Below are positions 9,603 to 19,941 of a stretch of 64,000 bases of DNA, piece by piece. This DNA comes from Lachnospiraceae bacterium (GTDB lineage Bacteria; Bacillota; Clostridia; Lachnospirales; Lachnospiraceae), in NCBI GenBank assembly GCA_910575565.1, contig CAJTFL010000007.1:146803-210802 (forward strand). Reading direction: 5' to 3'. The stretch's first letter is position 1; each line of letters opens with the position of its first letter. Under the pieces are notes generated by a model. The model saw only the letters and a list, made by a program, of their open reading frames with translations. It was not told where the DNA came from and did no database searches. The position numbers and the translations under genes are program-made.

Positions 9603-9662
9603 CTTACCCTCCCCTTAACCTTTCCTCTCTCTTTGCTTTTGTTCACCAATATTTTTAAATTT

Positions 9663-9691
9663 ATTATATTAATTTTACTTAAAAAAGTCAA
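9663..9691 (-). promoter_or_regulatory. Sigma-A-type promoter of the second lacI gene
   Basis: On the minus strand TTGACT (9686-9691) and TATAAT (9663-9668) are separated by exactly 17 nt of AT-rich DNA, about 60 nt upstream of the start at 9602. This near-consensus promoter indicates independent transcription of the regulator. Confidence 0.7.
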
Positions 9692-9842
9692 ATAGAATCC
9701 TTTTATTGGCGACGTTTTGGGATTTTGCACAAAAGAAAAGGATGCGATAAGCCACAACAGCCTGCCGCATCCCTATTTTATGGATTTTGCGATGACCCGG
9801 CGCCTTCACCATTACCAGCAAAAGTCCATTGAAACCTGCCGC

Positions 9843-12107
9843 TTACTGCCCGATAAAATGGAGCAGCACGCTGGAAAAATCTTCATGGAGCCTTTGAATC
9901 AGAAAGCCGCCCTGCATCAGCAGGCGGCCGCTGTAAACCTGGCCGTCCGGCTGGGTCAGCCTGCAGATCCCGTCAAACTCCTTAGCCTTCGCCCGTTCCT
10001 TAAATTCCTGGGTATCCTCGATTTCCAGTCGGTAATCCCTGTCCGGATCCAGGCCTTTTAAGCAAATCTTCCGGCTGCGGTAATTCGGCTGGGAAAGCAC
10101 CTGCACATACGTTACCAGCGCCTCGCCCTTATCCTTGGATACCACCTGCCAGCAGTCATACTGGTGATTTTCCCTCCAAGAGGCAATCCGGTAGTAATCC
10201 CCTTCCCGCACTAAGGGCTGGTACTTATGGTACTGGCTAATCTGCCCCGGAATCTTATCCCGATCTGATTGGGAAATTTTAGTAATATCCAGCTCATAGC
10301 CAAAGGTTCCCGCCATGGCCACGTGAGCCCTGGTGGTAAAAGGCGTAGTCCTGCCTGTGGTATGGTTAGGGCAGTCACATACATGGGCTCCCATAGTGCT
10401 TAAGGGATAGATTAACGCCGTCCCCTCCTGGATCGCCAGCCGCTCAATGGGATCCATATCGTCGGAGCACCAAATCTGGGGGCTGTAGTAAAGCATCCCC
10501 GGATCAAACCTGGCTCCGCCGCCGGAACAGTTTTCTAAGAGGAGCTTTGGAAATTCCTCCAAAAGCCGCTCCTGAAGCTGATATACCCCAAGGACATAGC
10601 GATGGAACAGCTCTCCCTGGCGGGCGCCATCTAAGTAGCTGCTTCCCATATCTGAAAGCTGGCGGTTCATATCCCATTTCACATAGGAAATATCCGCGCT
10701 TCTTAAGATGGCGGCCACCGACTCATAGGCGTAATCCACCACCTCTGGCCTGGACAAATCCAATACGTACTGATTGCGGCTTAAGGTTGCTTCCCGGCCG
10801 GGAAGTTTAATCGCCCAGTCCGGATGGCTGCGGTAAAGATCCGAATCCGGGGAAATCATCTCCGGCTCAAACCAGATGCCAAACAAAAGGCCTTCGGCCC
10901 TTACCTGATCCACCAGAGCCTTTAACCCGCCTTTAAGCTTCTCCTCATTAACCGTCCAGTCGCCTAAGGAGCAGTTGTCATTATTGCGCCGTCCAAACCA
11001 GCCGTCATCCATCACCAGCATTTCAATCCCAGATTTCTTCGCCTCCCTGGCAATCGCTAACAGCTTATCCGAATCGAAATCAAAATATGTGGCCTCCCAG
11101 TTATTGATCAGCACCGGGCGCTTCTGGTGAAGGTAGGGGCTGCGGATCAAATGATTCCGGTACAAATCGTGGAAAATAAGGCTCATCCTCCCAAGACCCT
11201 GATCTGAATAGACGCACACCACCTCCGGCGCCGTAAAGCTTTCCCCCGGATCCAGCACCCACTCAAAGCCTTCCGGATGGATCCCCATCACCACCCGCAG
11301 GCTGTCAAACTGGCTTTTCTCTGTCTGAGCCAGGAAATTCCCGGAATAGACAAAATTCATGGCGTAAACCTGCCCTTGATCCTGGTTTGCCCCAGGCTCC
11401 ATAACCGCCAGGAAGGGATGCTCCTGATGGCTGGATTCCCCCCGGAGGGAGGATACCGCCTGCTTCCCGTGGGCGATTGGGCTGCGCTCCATCCGCCGCT
11501 CCCTGCACCAGGAGCCGTTTAAGGTTAGCCGCTCCATGCCTTCCCCATCCATATCCAGGCAGGCGCTAAGGACTTTTTCTATGTGCAGGGGAGACTGGCT
11601 TTCATTTTCCAGGGAAACGCTCCTGATAAGGGCATCGCTGTCTGCAAACACGCTATAGCGCAAAACCACTTTTAACCCGATAACCGAATCCCTGCAAAAA
11701 ATCTCCAGCGTCTGCCCTTTTCCTGCCCCAGGCCCTTCAAACGTAGCCGGAAGACCGGGCAGCTTAGGCTTGCCTTCCGTAATCCGGTGATCCACATAAT
11801 GAAGCTCACAGCCGCAGGCTCCCTTATCCGTCCTTACCTTCAGGCAGCTTTCCCGGTAATCCCCCACGCCCCATGTAGGATATTCAAAGGGGAAAACATC
11901 CATAAACGGGCCTTTATCCCTCCTGTTTGCCGAAGGGACAAAGGGAGGCTCCTTCGTCCGCATTAAGTATCCGCACCGCAGATCATCCAGCCGCTTCCCG
12001 TAATAAATATGGCCGATATACCGATCATCGGCAATCCCAATACAATATTCCGTGTTCTGTGTGGTAATTTGGAACACCTTGTGCTCCTGGCTAAACAAAA
12101 TTCCCAT
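9843..12107 (-). CDS. GH36 alpha-galactosidase
   Basis: 754 aa, the normal length for bacterial GH36 enzymes of the AgaA/RafA type, without a signal peptide. The N-terminal beta-sandwich is followed by the barrel, with nucleophile Asp in YVKWDMNR and acid/base Asp in WCSDDMDPIERL; LLENCSGGGARFDPGMLYY and DCPNHTTGR are further hallmarks. It removes terminal alpha-1,6-galactose from melibiose, raffinose or stachyose in the cytoplasm. The ATG follows GAAAGGG. It reads toward the second lacI gene, with 240 nt between them containing that gene's promoter. With the neighbouring alpha-glucosidases it suggests a locus for plant alpha-galactosides and glucosides. Confidence 0.95.
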   Translation of the reverse strand: MGILFSQEHKVFQITTQNTEYCIGIADDRYIGHIYYGKRLDDLRCGYLMRTKEPPFVPSANRRDKGPFMDVFPFEYPTWGVGDYRESCLKVRTDKGACGCELHYVDHRITEGKPKLPGLPATFEGPGAGKGQTLEIFCRDSVIGLKVVLRYSVFADSDALIRSVSLENESQSPLHIEKVLSACLDMDGEGMERLTLNGSWCRERRMERSPIAHGKQAVSSLRGESSHQEHPFLAVMEPGANQDQGQVYAMNFVYSGNFLAQTEKSQFDSLRVVMGIHPEGFEWVLDPGESFTAPEVVCVYSDQGLGRMSLIFHDLYRNHLIRSPYLHQKRPVLINNWEATYFDFDSDKLLAIAREAKKSGIEMLVMDDGWFGRRNNDNCSLGDWTVNEEKLKGGLKALVDQVRAEGLLFGIWFEPEMISPDSDLYRSHPDWAIKLPGREATLSRNQYVLDLSRPEVVDYAYESVAAILRSADISYVKWDMNRQLSDMGSSYLDGARQGELFHRYVLGVYQLQERLLEEFPKLLLENCSGGGARFDPGMLYYSPQIWCSDDMDPIERLAIQEGTALIYPLSTMGAHVCDCPNHTTGRTTPFTTRAHVAMAGTFGYELDITKISQSDRDKIPGQISQYHKYQPLVREGDYYRIASWRENHQYDCWQVVSKDKGEALVTYVQVLSQPNYRSRKICLKGLDPDRDYRLEIEDTQEFKERAKAKEFDGICRLTQPDGQVYSGRLLMQGGFLIQRLHEDFSSVLLHFIGQ

Positions 12108-12417
12108 AAATATTGCCCTTTCATCATTGCGAAATCCCTGTTTCTGTTACTTTCTGCCCCTTCCGATTCTCCATCCTTTCCCATCGGACGCAATGCCCAT
12201 TGTAGGCATTCTGTCCGCAAATGTCAAGAGGTGGGCGGATCAATTTCATCCCTGCATCCCTCTCTGCATTCCTTCTCCCAGGATATCACTTTCATTATAC
12301 GGGTTTTGGCAATTAATTCATCATCTTTTCTTGTTTTTTATTTACTATTCCTGCATATCGCGCGATTTACCCGAGAATTAATGCAATGCTGTACCAAAGC
12401 GCTCTTTCCTATGGCCG

Positions 12418-12473
12418 AAAAAATCCGCCAGCACCATGCCTTAGGATACCCTAAGCCAAATGCTGGCGGATTT
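12418..12473 (-). terminator. Rho-independent terminator after the wall-binding protein gene
   Basis: On the minus strand AAATCCGCCAGCA (12461-12473) pairs with TGCTGGCGGATTT (12421-12433) and runs into a T-run. It lies directly after the stop at 12493. The rest of the 385-bp gap 12108-12492 is the leader of the GH36 gene; I see a TATAAT at about 12295 on the minus strand but no convincing -35. Confidence 0.85.
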
Positions 12474-12492
12474 ATCATAAGCTTACATAAGC

Positions 12493-13830
12493 TTACGGGA
12501 TCCAAACCCCGTCTGCGTCTACGTTATACCCGTCCGGTGTCCTGGTATTGGCATACATACCGCCCAGGGGAACCTGGCCTTTTGTAGACATGGTAACGGC
12601 CTTCGTTACCGGATCCACAACCTCCTTTGGAACGGCAGGGGTGGGATTTAAGTAATACCACTTTCCGTCAATCAAACGCCAGCCATTGCTGCGCATGATG
12701 CCATTGATTCCCATATAGTACCAGTAGCCATCCACCAGATACCAGCCGGTAGCCATAGCCCCGGAAGTAGGCTTTAAGTAATACCAAAGGCCAGCCGTCT
12801 CAAACCATCCTTTAATCATAATCCCGTCCGCCCCTATCCGATACCAGCGGCCTTTAACGTAAATCCACTGGTTTTTCGCATAGGTTCCGTCGGAAAACTT
12901 AAAGCGCCATGTGCCGTCCGCGCCGGCTTCCCATGTGCCGTCCGCTTCCTTTAGCGGCCCTGGAGCCAGGTTGGACTCAATGAATTCCTCCCTGTCCCGG
13001 CCAGAAGATCTGCTCCTTCCATTTCCGCCGCCTGATCCGCCTGAGCCGCCTGAGCTGCCGCCTGGCTTGATTCCGCCGCTAGGCTTATCCTCTGTGCCGG
13101 GCTGTCCGTTCCCGTCATCCGGCTGCTCTGGGTTTCCGCCAGAAGGATTGCTGGGATCATCCGGGTTTTCACCGGAAGGATTGTTCGGATCATCCGGGTT
13201 TTCACCGGAAGGATTATTAGGATCATCGGGATTTCCTGGATCAGGGGCAGTGTCGTCCGGAATTTCCTGGCTTGCCTTGATCACGTAAGGAGCGTTATCC
13301 TCGCCAAACTGGCTGATTTCCACTAACTCTCCCCGCTCATCTACAGCCTTGCATTCCTCTTCCACAACGGATACCGTCACATCCTGATCAGAAGCCACGT
13401 ACAGCTTCCCCACAAGGCAGGGGGCTTTTTTGCTTAACACCCCGCCTGTGCCGTCCGACTCCTTCCTGCCGGAAACCACCAGCCGGATTTGGCCGCCTTC
13501 CAGATACTGGTAATCATAAACCACTACCTTGGGATTCCCCTTGATCCCCTGGCTGAACTGGAAATCACAGTCTCCCTCATCCGGCACGCTGCCGTCCGTC
13601 TTTTCCAGCCGGAAAGCAAGCTGGAAGGTCGCGCATTCATCGAATTTTTCCTCTTCCATCAGCTGGATAGAAATCTCCGCCCCATTCCTGTCGTCCTTTT
13701 TCCCGGCGTCTTTCCAGTCTGCAAACCGTTCCGCCGCCTGGATGCTTAAAAGGCCTAAGGGAAGGGCCACTGCGGCCGCCGTCAGGCAGGCCGCCGCGCC
13801 GAGAAGAAGGGTCTTAAATTTCTTTTTCAC
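12493..13830 (-). CDS. Secreted protein with cohesin-like region, Pro-rich linker and cell-wall-binding repeats
   Basis: 445 aa. Residues 1-32 are a signal peptide. Residues about 35-185 form a beta-rich domain with the strand pattern and late LVGKLYVASDQDVTVSV segment reminiscent of cohesins; this assignment is tentative. A low-complexity linker of imperfect 11-residue NPDDPNNPSGE units and a Gly/Ser stretch follow (about 190-280). The C-terminus carries aromatic cell-wall/choline-binding-type repeats such as GWYLVDGYWYYMGING and GWRLIDGKWYYLNP. It should therefore sit on the cell surface. Its ATG overlaps the stop of the M60 peptidase gene by 4 nt (ATGA), so the two are translationally coupled. 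The peptidase has a dockerin-like motif, making this a plausible anchor for it. Confidence 0.8.
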   Translation of the reverse strand: MKKKFKTLLLGAAACLTAAAVALPLGLLSIQAAERFADWKDAGKKDDRNGAEISIQLMEEEKFDECATFQLAFRLEKTDGSVPDEGDCDFQFSQGIKGNPKVVVYDYQYLEGGQIRLVVSGRKESDGTGGVLSKKAPCLVGKLYVASDQDVTVSVVEEECKAVDERGELVEISQFGEDNAPYVIKASQEIPDDTAPDPGNPDDPNNPSGENPDDPNNPSGENPDDPSNPSGGNPEQPDDGNGQPGTEDKPSGGIKPGGSSGGSGGSGGGNGRSRSSGRDREEFIESNLAPGPLKEADGTWEAGADGTWRFKFSDGTYAKNQWIYVKGRWYRIGADGIMIKGWFETAGLWYYLKPTSGAMATGWYLVDGYWYYMGINGIMRSNGWRLIDGKWYYLNPTPAVPKEVVDPVTKAVTMSTKGQVPLGGMYANTRTPDGYNVDADGVWIP

Positions 13831-16800
13831 CGCTCATCCTCTCCTTTCTTCCCGTCAGCCTGGAAGCTGATCTGGGGAAGCGCTTCCTTAGCCGGAACAT
13901 CAACAAAGACGGTAGAGCTTACCAGCCTCTGGCCAGTCTGGTCAATGGCATTGTTCACCCGGTACAGCTCCGCCCGCACCTTAGCCGGAAGGCTTGCGGG
14001 GATATGGTCAGGTTCAATAAAGTACACCCATTTTCCGTCGGAAATATTCCGCAGATCCCCTTCACCGGGATCCTCCGCGAAGATTAGCTGCTTGGCAACA
14101 ATCTCTTCCCCGTCTGTCCCGCCTACGATATTTCCTTTGTCATCCCAAAGGAGCACCGTATTGTAAGCTGGGTTCCCGGCGTAGGTTCCGTTAAAGATCA
14201 AGGAGCCTTTGGGGATCAGCACCTGGCTCGGTGCTGACGGATTGCAGTAATCCTCAGCCAAAATCCCGATTCCCGCAGAAAGCAAATCTACCTTGTCCCC
14301 GGTCTGCCCGATCAGCATAATCTCCGATACTGACAGCGCCTTTCCTGCCTGTCCCGGGGCGGTGATCTTCACCATGGAAGCCTCGTAAGAGCAAAGCTGC
14401 CTTCCCTCTCCCTGGGCTGCCGGGCTGCTGAAGATAATCGTCTGGGTTTTCACATCGTCTTTTTGGGCAAGGGTGAAGGAGGTTTCCTCCGCAGCCGCCT
14501 TCTTCCAGGTTGCGCCGTCCTGGCTGACATAAATTTCAAACGTGCCAATGGGCGTCCCTTCTCCGCTTAACCGGTATTCCAGCCCGGTAAGCACCTCTTC
14601 CTGGTTCAAGTACAGGATAATCTCCGGATCTTCGCCGTCTTCCGTCTTTCCGGTATAGGTGGTGGCGTTGTCGCCGTCAATCACCTTTAAGATATCCAGC
14701 TTCTTAACGTCATCCGGATCCGTAGCTTCCTCGGAGTCGCCGTCATCTCCCTCAGAGGGGAATATATCTTCCGTGGGCTCCACCGTAACCATATTGGTTC
14801 CGGCTTCCCACTCAGTGCCGCCTAAGCCGCCGTTATGGGATACCCTTGCCGTCCCCAGTTCCACCCTTTCCGTGGGGCGAAGCCAGGTGTCGTAGCCTAC
14901 CGCTTCATAGGTAAATGCCCGGTTGTTAATGGTGGAGATCACGTCCGTAGCCCCGCTTTCCCCTGCAGGCACAAAGCAAATGGGCCTGCGGGTATAGGTA
15001 TCGCCTTTCCACTCGCAGCGGAAAACCTCGTAACCGAAAAGCTCCGACGTATCGGAAGCTTCCAGGTTAATCGTTACCTCATTCCCGTTCCCGGCGGATT
15101 CGCTGTAGCTTATGCTTCCGCCCACGGTGATGGCGCTTACCTTTTCCTCATCCGGCTGGCTGTTTGCCTTGGCTGCTTTCCACTGATCCTCGCCGGACAG
15201 CCAGATTCCCCTGGTTTCCTTCTCAAACTGCCCTGCGTAAGCCTTCGTTGCCTCATCCGGCTCCATGCCCCAGCGCTCAAAGAATTCCAGGATATCTTTC
15301 TGCGCCGCCGCACAGCCTAAGCGCATCAGGTTATTGTCCTTATCCCCGTTCAGGGTTAAGCCCACCCCGCCCGGCTTAGGAGCCGAAGCCGCGTTCCTGG
15401 CATAGGAATCCACCCGCGCAAAGAACACGCTGTTAAACAGATCGGAATAAGCCTCATAAGTGGTGAAATGGGGATCCTTATCGTAAGCTAAGTGAAGCTG
15501 CCAGTAGATGGCCAGCTGGACCGCGCCGTTTGAGGCCGGGCCCTTCGCCCCTGACGTTACCTTGGCGTAAACCTTGGCATCATCCCCCCACCGGTTCCCA
15601 TAGGTGGGCTTAATCTTCTGTCCAAGAAGGGCATAGTAGTTATTGGTGACTTCCGCTACCGCGTAAGCGCCTTCGTTGATCTCATGGCCGATCTCATGGC
15701 CAATCCCCCAGCCGAAGTAACTGCCTTCCTCGTATTCTCCCTGTGCATTTACCTTCAAGGGACGCCCGGCCATCATTCCTGCGGCAGAACCCCACCCAAT
15801 GCCGATATGTGCGCCGCCGGCGTACATAAACGCGCCTTCAAACATCCTCTGGTAACGGATGTTGATCCGGCTCACCGGCATACGGTTTTTCTCCCCTGCA
15901 GCCGGATCGTCGCTTAAGCCCTTATGCTGATAGCTTAAGGTAAGGAATTCATCCATGGCAGTAAGGGTGTCGCTAAGTACCTGGGTTTTCGCCCGGCCTG
16001 AATTCGCCGACTGGCCGTTAATGCCTGACCGGATCCCTTCAATCGGCAGGGAGAACATCTCCCGCACCCCGGCGATATCCGTTGCGCCGAATACACAGTT
16101 CCTTTCGTCAAAGCCGCCTTCCGCTAAAGGATGGTACTTCTCATGCATTGCCTGCACGTCGTAAGCTTCCAGCTGTTCCACATAGGCAGCTATGCGGCTT
16201 TCCCGCTCCTCCTCCGTCACGCCGAACACATTCAGCATGGGGATCTTGGCCGCGCTGGAGGCTCCCTCCTGTGCCTTGGGGATCTCCACACGCACAGCGT
16301 ACTCTTCCGCATTGTAGCCGCCGTCGTAGCGGATATAAAGCTGCCCGCCTGCTTCCACGTCGGACATACTCATAATCTTTGGTATGGTAATTTCGTTAGG
16401 CCCGATCCTAAGCGCCCCTACCTGGGTAAAGACATTGGAGGATTCCCCATGATACTGGGTAGCAATCACCGCCAGGCTGGTTTTCTCTCCCTGGGTCTTT
16501 TTCTCGCCGCCCACGTAAAGGATCACCTTATCCCCCGCCAGGCCGGTTACGCCTAAAGGCTGCCACGTATTCAAGCCGCCTGCAAAGCCCGTATGGCTAT
16601 CCTGCCTCTGCGCCAGCTTTCCGTCAATCCGGATGATGTCCGCATTGCTTACTCCCTGTTCAAAGATGGATTTGGCCGTATCGATCTCCAGCTTCAGCAT
16701 ATCGTACTTTGGCGTCTTCTCCCCGGATACGGGATCCACGTATTCCAGCTCCTCATAAAACCCGTTGATCTGCTCCAAAGTCACCTCCGGCTTTAACACC

Positions 16801-19361
16801 ATATGGAGGTCGTCGGTATACATGGCGAAAATCCGATCCTTTAAATCGTAATACTCATAAAATTTAAGCTCCGCGTAGCTGATCCGCCTGGCCGATGCGC
16901 TGACGGTCATCTGCACCCGCTTTGCCCTAAACATTTCCCTGGCCTGGAACTCGTAGTAGACCTTCCCCTTGGCATCCTGCTTCTTTAACAGAAGGCCGGT
17001 GGCCGTCTTCTTCTCCGTTCCGTCGTCTTCCCAATAATATACCTTGGCGTCGGTATACGCATAAGCCTGCTCATAGTCCGGGACAATCACCACCGTATCC
17101 ATCTCATAAGGCTGGTCAAAGGTGATGATGGGAGCTTTCCCGTCTGACGGGTAAGCGCATCCCGCATCCCAGTCCTTCCGCACCCAGGCGGTCTCATACC
17201 TGCCGTCAACCACGGCAAACTCCTCACTGCAGGAGTTGGTGTTGTTTACGCTGTTGGCAACCCCGGTAATGATTGGGGACGGCCCGCCCCCTTCCTGGGG
17301 AACGTTCAGCAGCTTGAAGTTTGGCGTTACCGGAGCTTCCAGGATTAAGGTTGTGCCGCTGTACCGGTTAGACGGCCCGCTGACGCCCACCTTATTGGTT
17401 CCCGTCATATAAAGCTCATACGTCACTCCGTCCTTTAACCCGGTGATCTCCGCCGTTGTCCCGGTGATCTGGGAAATTTCCGTAAATGTACCATCTGCCT
17501 GATCCTTTTCCCGGTAGTAGATGGTGTAGCTGTCCGTGCTCTTCATCTTCTTCCAGCTTACGGTCAGCTTACGGTATCCCCCCGTCACCTGGATCTGCTC
17601 CGGCGGCTTAGGTATCTGAGCCGCTTCCGTGATCACCGTAATGGGGCTGCTGTACTCGCTTCTCCAGTCGTCATTAACGGAACGCACCTTTACGGTAAAT
17701 TCCTTATTGTTGCATAAATCGGAACCGTTAAGTTTGGTTACGTCAAGGCTGTTTAATTCCGTAGGGAATACCTGCTCCTGGATGCCGTCCTTCTCCGTTT
17801 CGCCCGTCACGTATACGTGATAGCCAGTGACATTAGCCTGGCGCCGCCAGGTTACGGAAATCTGGGCATCCCCGCCTTCCCCAGCCAGCTTATCCGGGAT
17901 AGATAAATCCGGCTCCGGGATATGGTCTTCTAAGCCGTTTAAAAACTCTACCTTGGAGATATCCGCCAGGTTGGTGGAGGCTACCGTCTTGGTAATCCGG
18001 ATCGTTACCTGCTTTACCGGAATCTGCCCGCCTAAGTCAATAAGGATCGTCCTTCCCTGGATCGGCTGAGCATCCTCAGGCGAAATCTCCCCGTCAGCAG
18101 CATAAAACGCTTTTTCAGAAACTGTCTGGCTCTCTTCCTCTTCCTGCCTGGCATCGGAGGGGCTGGCTTCCTTGCGGGCCGCTTCCTTCCTGGCCTTTAG
18201 CCCATAGGCCCCTTTGCGGGCGCCGGAATTGGCCGTCCTAAGGCTTCCTTTCTGCTTCCCGCCTTCAATCACCGCCGTGTAGGTATTGCCCTTATCATCG
18301 GTAAAGGTAACTTCGCCGTCTTCCATGGCGTTAGCCGATCCGGTTTTGGGAACGATGGCAAAGGCTCCTATGGTAATGCTTTCCCTAAACTGGGCGGATA
18401 CCGTAACCGGGTTATCCGCCGAAACGGCTTTTTCCTCCTTCGGGGCTGCGGTCACTGCCGCTTCATCCCCATCCGCCCCGGTTCCGGCAAACAGCTTCCG
18501 GATCCCGTCGCCATCCGCTTCCGAGCCGTCATCAGCGGAAAGAGGGGTAATCATGTCTTCCGTTAGGATTGCGCTTTCTATGGCCTTCGCCTTGCGCTTA
18601 TCCTTGTTTTTGTAGAACTTGGTAAAAATTTCCAAGTCCCTCAGATCCACTACGTCGTCCCCGTTTAAATCACAGAGGGAGTCAAAATCCTCCTCCCCTC
18701 CGTAAAGGGCATCCAAAAGGACTTCCAAGTCGGCCTCATCCAGCGCCTCCTCATCCTGATCCTCCGTAGTGAAATTTCCCGCCATCAGCACGCCAAACTT
18801 TTGCTTTGACTTAACCCCCTCGTCTCCATACCCGTAATACTCAGGGTAATCATTGGCTAAATTTAACGTGGTCGCCATTTGGCTGCGGATTCTTACTTCC
18901 TGGCTGTAAGTTAAGTAAGCGCCAGGTTCATCTGCCCCTTCCAGGGTCAGGCGGTAGGAGCCTTCCGGGATATCCCCCAGCTCAAAGGTGCTAACGCGCC
19001 CCAAAACCCCATCTGGGCATTCCCAGTCCGTTTCAAAAACATCCCCTATGCTGCCTGGCACATCCTGTTTCCGGGCAGTGGACTGGCTTGGTTCCAAGAA
19101 AACGGAGATCCTGCAGTTTTTTGCCCCAAGGAAATTTTTGACATTGATCCGCAATGTCCCGCAATTTTCCATTCCCTCATCCTGTACGGCAGTCACTGCA
19201 TCTGATTTCGTGGCCCACACATTGCTAGAGGACGCTTTCTCCTCCCCCTGGCCAGCAAAGGCCGGAGGACGGTGCACATTGCCTTTTAAGGCAGCCAGCG
19301 CAGAACACGGCGTCTGCAGCATCATGCAGACTGCCAAAAACGCGGCTATTCTTCGTTTCAT
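13827..19361 (-). CDS. Secreted M60-like (mucin/glycoprotein) metallopeptidase with dockerin-like motif and FN3 domains
   Basis: About 1844 aa. ATG 19361 is chosen because it starts the signal peptide MKRRIAAFLAVCMML and has AGGAAGG upstream; the frame is open 18 codons earlier. In order: signal peptide; N-terminal beta domain; a dockerin-like pair at about residues 205-255, whose second loop DLNGDDVVDLRDL has the canonical calcium-ligand spacing while the first is degenerate; low-complexity region; two fibronectin type III domains (about 500-690); a discoidin-like carbohydrate-binding domain; the catalytic region with HEIGHEINEGAYAVAE near residue 1220 (zinc-binding HExxH plus downstream Glu, as in M60/enhancin-like peptidases); and a second discoidin-like domain near 1570-1670. 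M60-like enzymes cleave mucin-type glycoproteins, so host mucus is a likely substrate. Confidence 0.88.
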   Translation of the reverse strand: MKRRIAAFLAVCMMLQTPCSALAALKGNVHRPPAFAGQGEEKASSSNVWATKSDAVTAVQDEGMENCGTLRINVKNFLGAKNCRISVFLEPSQSTARKQDVPGSIGDVFETDWECPDGVLGRVSTFELGDIPEGSYRLTLEGADEPGAYLTYSQEVRIRSQMATTLNLANDYPEYYGYGDEGVKSKQKFGVLMAGNFTTEDQDEEALDEADLEVLLDALYGGEEDFDSLCDLNGDDVVDLRDLEIFTKFYKNKDKRKAKAIESAILTEDMITPLSADDGSEADGDGIRKLFAGTGADGDEAAVTAAPKEEKAVSADNPVTVSAQFRESITIGAFAIVPKTGSANAMEDGEVTFTDDKGNTYTAVIEGGKQKGSLRTANSGARKGAYGLKARKEAARKEASPSDARQEEEESQTVSEKAFYAADGEISPEDAQPIQGRTILIDLGGQIPVKQVTIRITKTVASTNLADISKVEFLNGLEDHIPEPDLSIPDKLAGEGGDAQISVTWRRQANVTGYHVYVTGETEKDGIQEQVFPTELNSLDVTKLNGSDLCNNKEFTVKVRSVNDDWRSEYSSPITVITEAAQIPKPPEQIQVTGGYRKLTVSWKKMKSTDSYTIYYREKDQADGTFTEISQITGTTAEITGLKDGVTYELYMTGTNKVGVSGPSNRYSGTTLILEAPVTPNFKLLNVPQEGGGPSPIITGVANSVNNTNSCSEEFAVVDGRYETAWVRKDWDAGCAYPSDGKAPIITFDQPYEMDTVVIVPDYEQAYAYTDAKVYYWEDDGTEKKTATGLLLKKQDAKGKVYYEFQAREMFRAKRVQMTVSASARRISYAELKFYEYYDLKDRIFAMYTDDLHMVLKPEVTLEQINGFYEELEYVDPVSGEKTPKYDMLKLEIDTAKSIFEQGVSNADIIRIDGKLAQRQDSHTGFAGGLNTWQPLGVTGLAGDKVILYVGGEKKTQGEKTSLAVIATQYHGESSNVFTQVGALRIGPNEITIPKIMSMSDVEAGGQLYIRYDGGYNAEEYAVRVEIPKAQEGASSAAKIPMLNVFGVTEEERESRIAAYVEQLEAYDVQAMHEKYHPLAEGGFDERNCVFGATDIAGVREMFSLPIEGIRSGINGQSANSGRAKTQVLSDTLTAMDEFLTLSYQHKGLSDDPAAGEKNRMPVSRINIRYQRMFEGAFMYAGGAHIGIGWGSAAGMMAGRPLKVNAQGEYEEGSYFGWGIGHEIGHEINEGAYAVAEVTNNYYALLGQKIKPTYGNRWGDDAKVYAKVTSGAKGPASNGAVQLAIYWQLHLAYDKDPHFTTYEAYSDLFNSVFFARVDSYARNAASAPKPGGVGLTLNGDKDNNLMRLGCAAAQKDILEFFERWGMEPDEATKAYAGQFEKETRGIWLSGEDQWKAAKANSQPDEEKVSAITVGGSISYSESAGNGNEVTINLEASDTSELFGYEVFRCEWKGDTYTRRPICFVPAGESGATDVISTINNRAFTYEAVGYDTWLRPTERVELGTARVSHNGGLGGTEWEAGTNMVTVEPTEDIFPSEGDDGDSEEATDPDDVKKLDILKVIDGDNATTYTGKTEDGEDPEIILYLNQEEVLTGLEYRLSGEGTPIGTFEIYVSQDGATWKKAAAEETSFTLAQKDDVKTQTIIFSSPAAQGEGRQLCSYEASMVKITAPGQAGKALSVSEIMLIGQTGDKVDLLSAGIGILAEDYCNPSAPSQVLIPKGSLIFNGTYAGNPAYNTVLLWDDKGNIVGGTDGEEIVAKQLIFAEDPGEGDLRNISDGKWVYFIEPDHIPASLPAKVRAELYRVNNAIDQTGQRLVSSTVFVDVPAKEALPQISFQADGKKGEDER

Positions 19362-19377
19362 TCCTGCAAATTCCTTC

Positions 19378-19893
19378 CTATTTACATGATTGCTCTGCTG
19401 CTCCTTTCCTTCCAAAGTAGTTTTCCAAAAGCTGAATGGCGATGCTCCCCTTCCTCATCCTTTTATGGGCTTCCTCAAAGGTAAACCAATCCGCTTTATC
19501 CACTTCGCCGGAAAGATGGAATTCGTCTTTTTTTACACGGGCCTCAAAAGCCAGCATCAGCATATCCTTCTGGACAAAATAATAGCTTTTGGTGTAACGG
19601 ACAGATTCCGGTTCTAGCCCAAGCTCTTCTTTCACCTCCCTCGTGGCAGTTTCCTCTGCACTTTCCCCGCATTTTATGTACCCGGCCACACAGACATAGT
19701 GCTGTTCCGAGACATAGCCCTGACGGATTAATGCCACCTCATCAAATTCATTGATTACCAAAGTAATGGTGCAGGCATATGGCATATCAAACCAAGGGCG
19801 TCTGCAGGCTTCGCAGTAGGGGATGAGGCCCTCATCCCCGATTTCTCGCTTGGCCAGCTTAGCCCCACAGTGTGGGCAATACATAAATTTCAT
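19378..19893 (-). CDS. Nudix hydrolase with N-terminal zinc ribbon (NudC-like)
   Basis: 171 aa from ATG 19893, chosen because GGAGGG lies 8 nt upstream. Four cysteines in CPHCG and CEAC near the N-terminus form a zinc ribbon like that of NADH pyrophosphatases. The Nudix box is a perfect GX5EX7REVXEELGL match starting at GYIKCGE (about residue 74), and YYFVQKDMLMLAFEA downstream resembles the NudC substrate loop. It hydrolyses a nucleoside diphosphate derivative, perhaps NADH or capped RNA 5' ends, but is shorter than true NudC. It ends 17 nt before the M60 gene, so they may be cotranscribed without sharing a function. Confidence 0.9.
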   Translation of the reverse strand: MKFMYCPHCGAKLAKREIGDEGLIPYCEACRRPWFDMPYACTITLVINEFDEVALIRQGYVSEQHYVCVAGYIKCGESAEETATREVKEELGLEPESVRYTKSYYFVQKDMLMLAFEARVKKDEFHLSGEVDKADWFTFEEAHKRMRKGSIAIQLLENYFGRKGAAEQSCK

Positions 19894-19941
19894 CCTCATA
19901 TCCCTCCATCTATACAATCCATTAACGCAAGAGCCTGCCGC

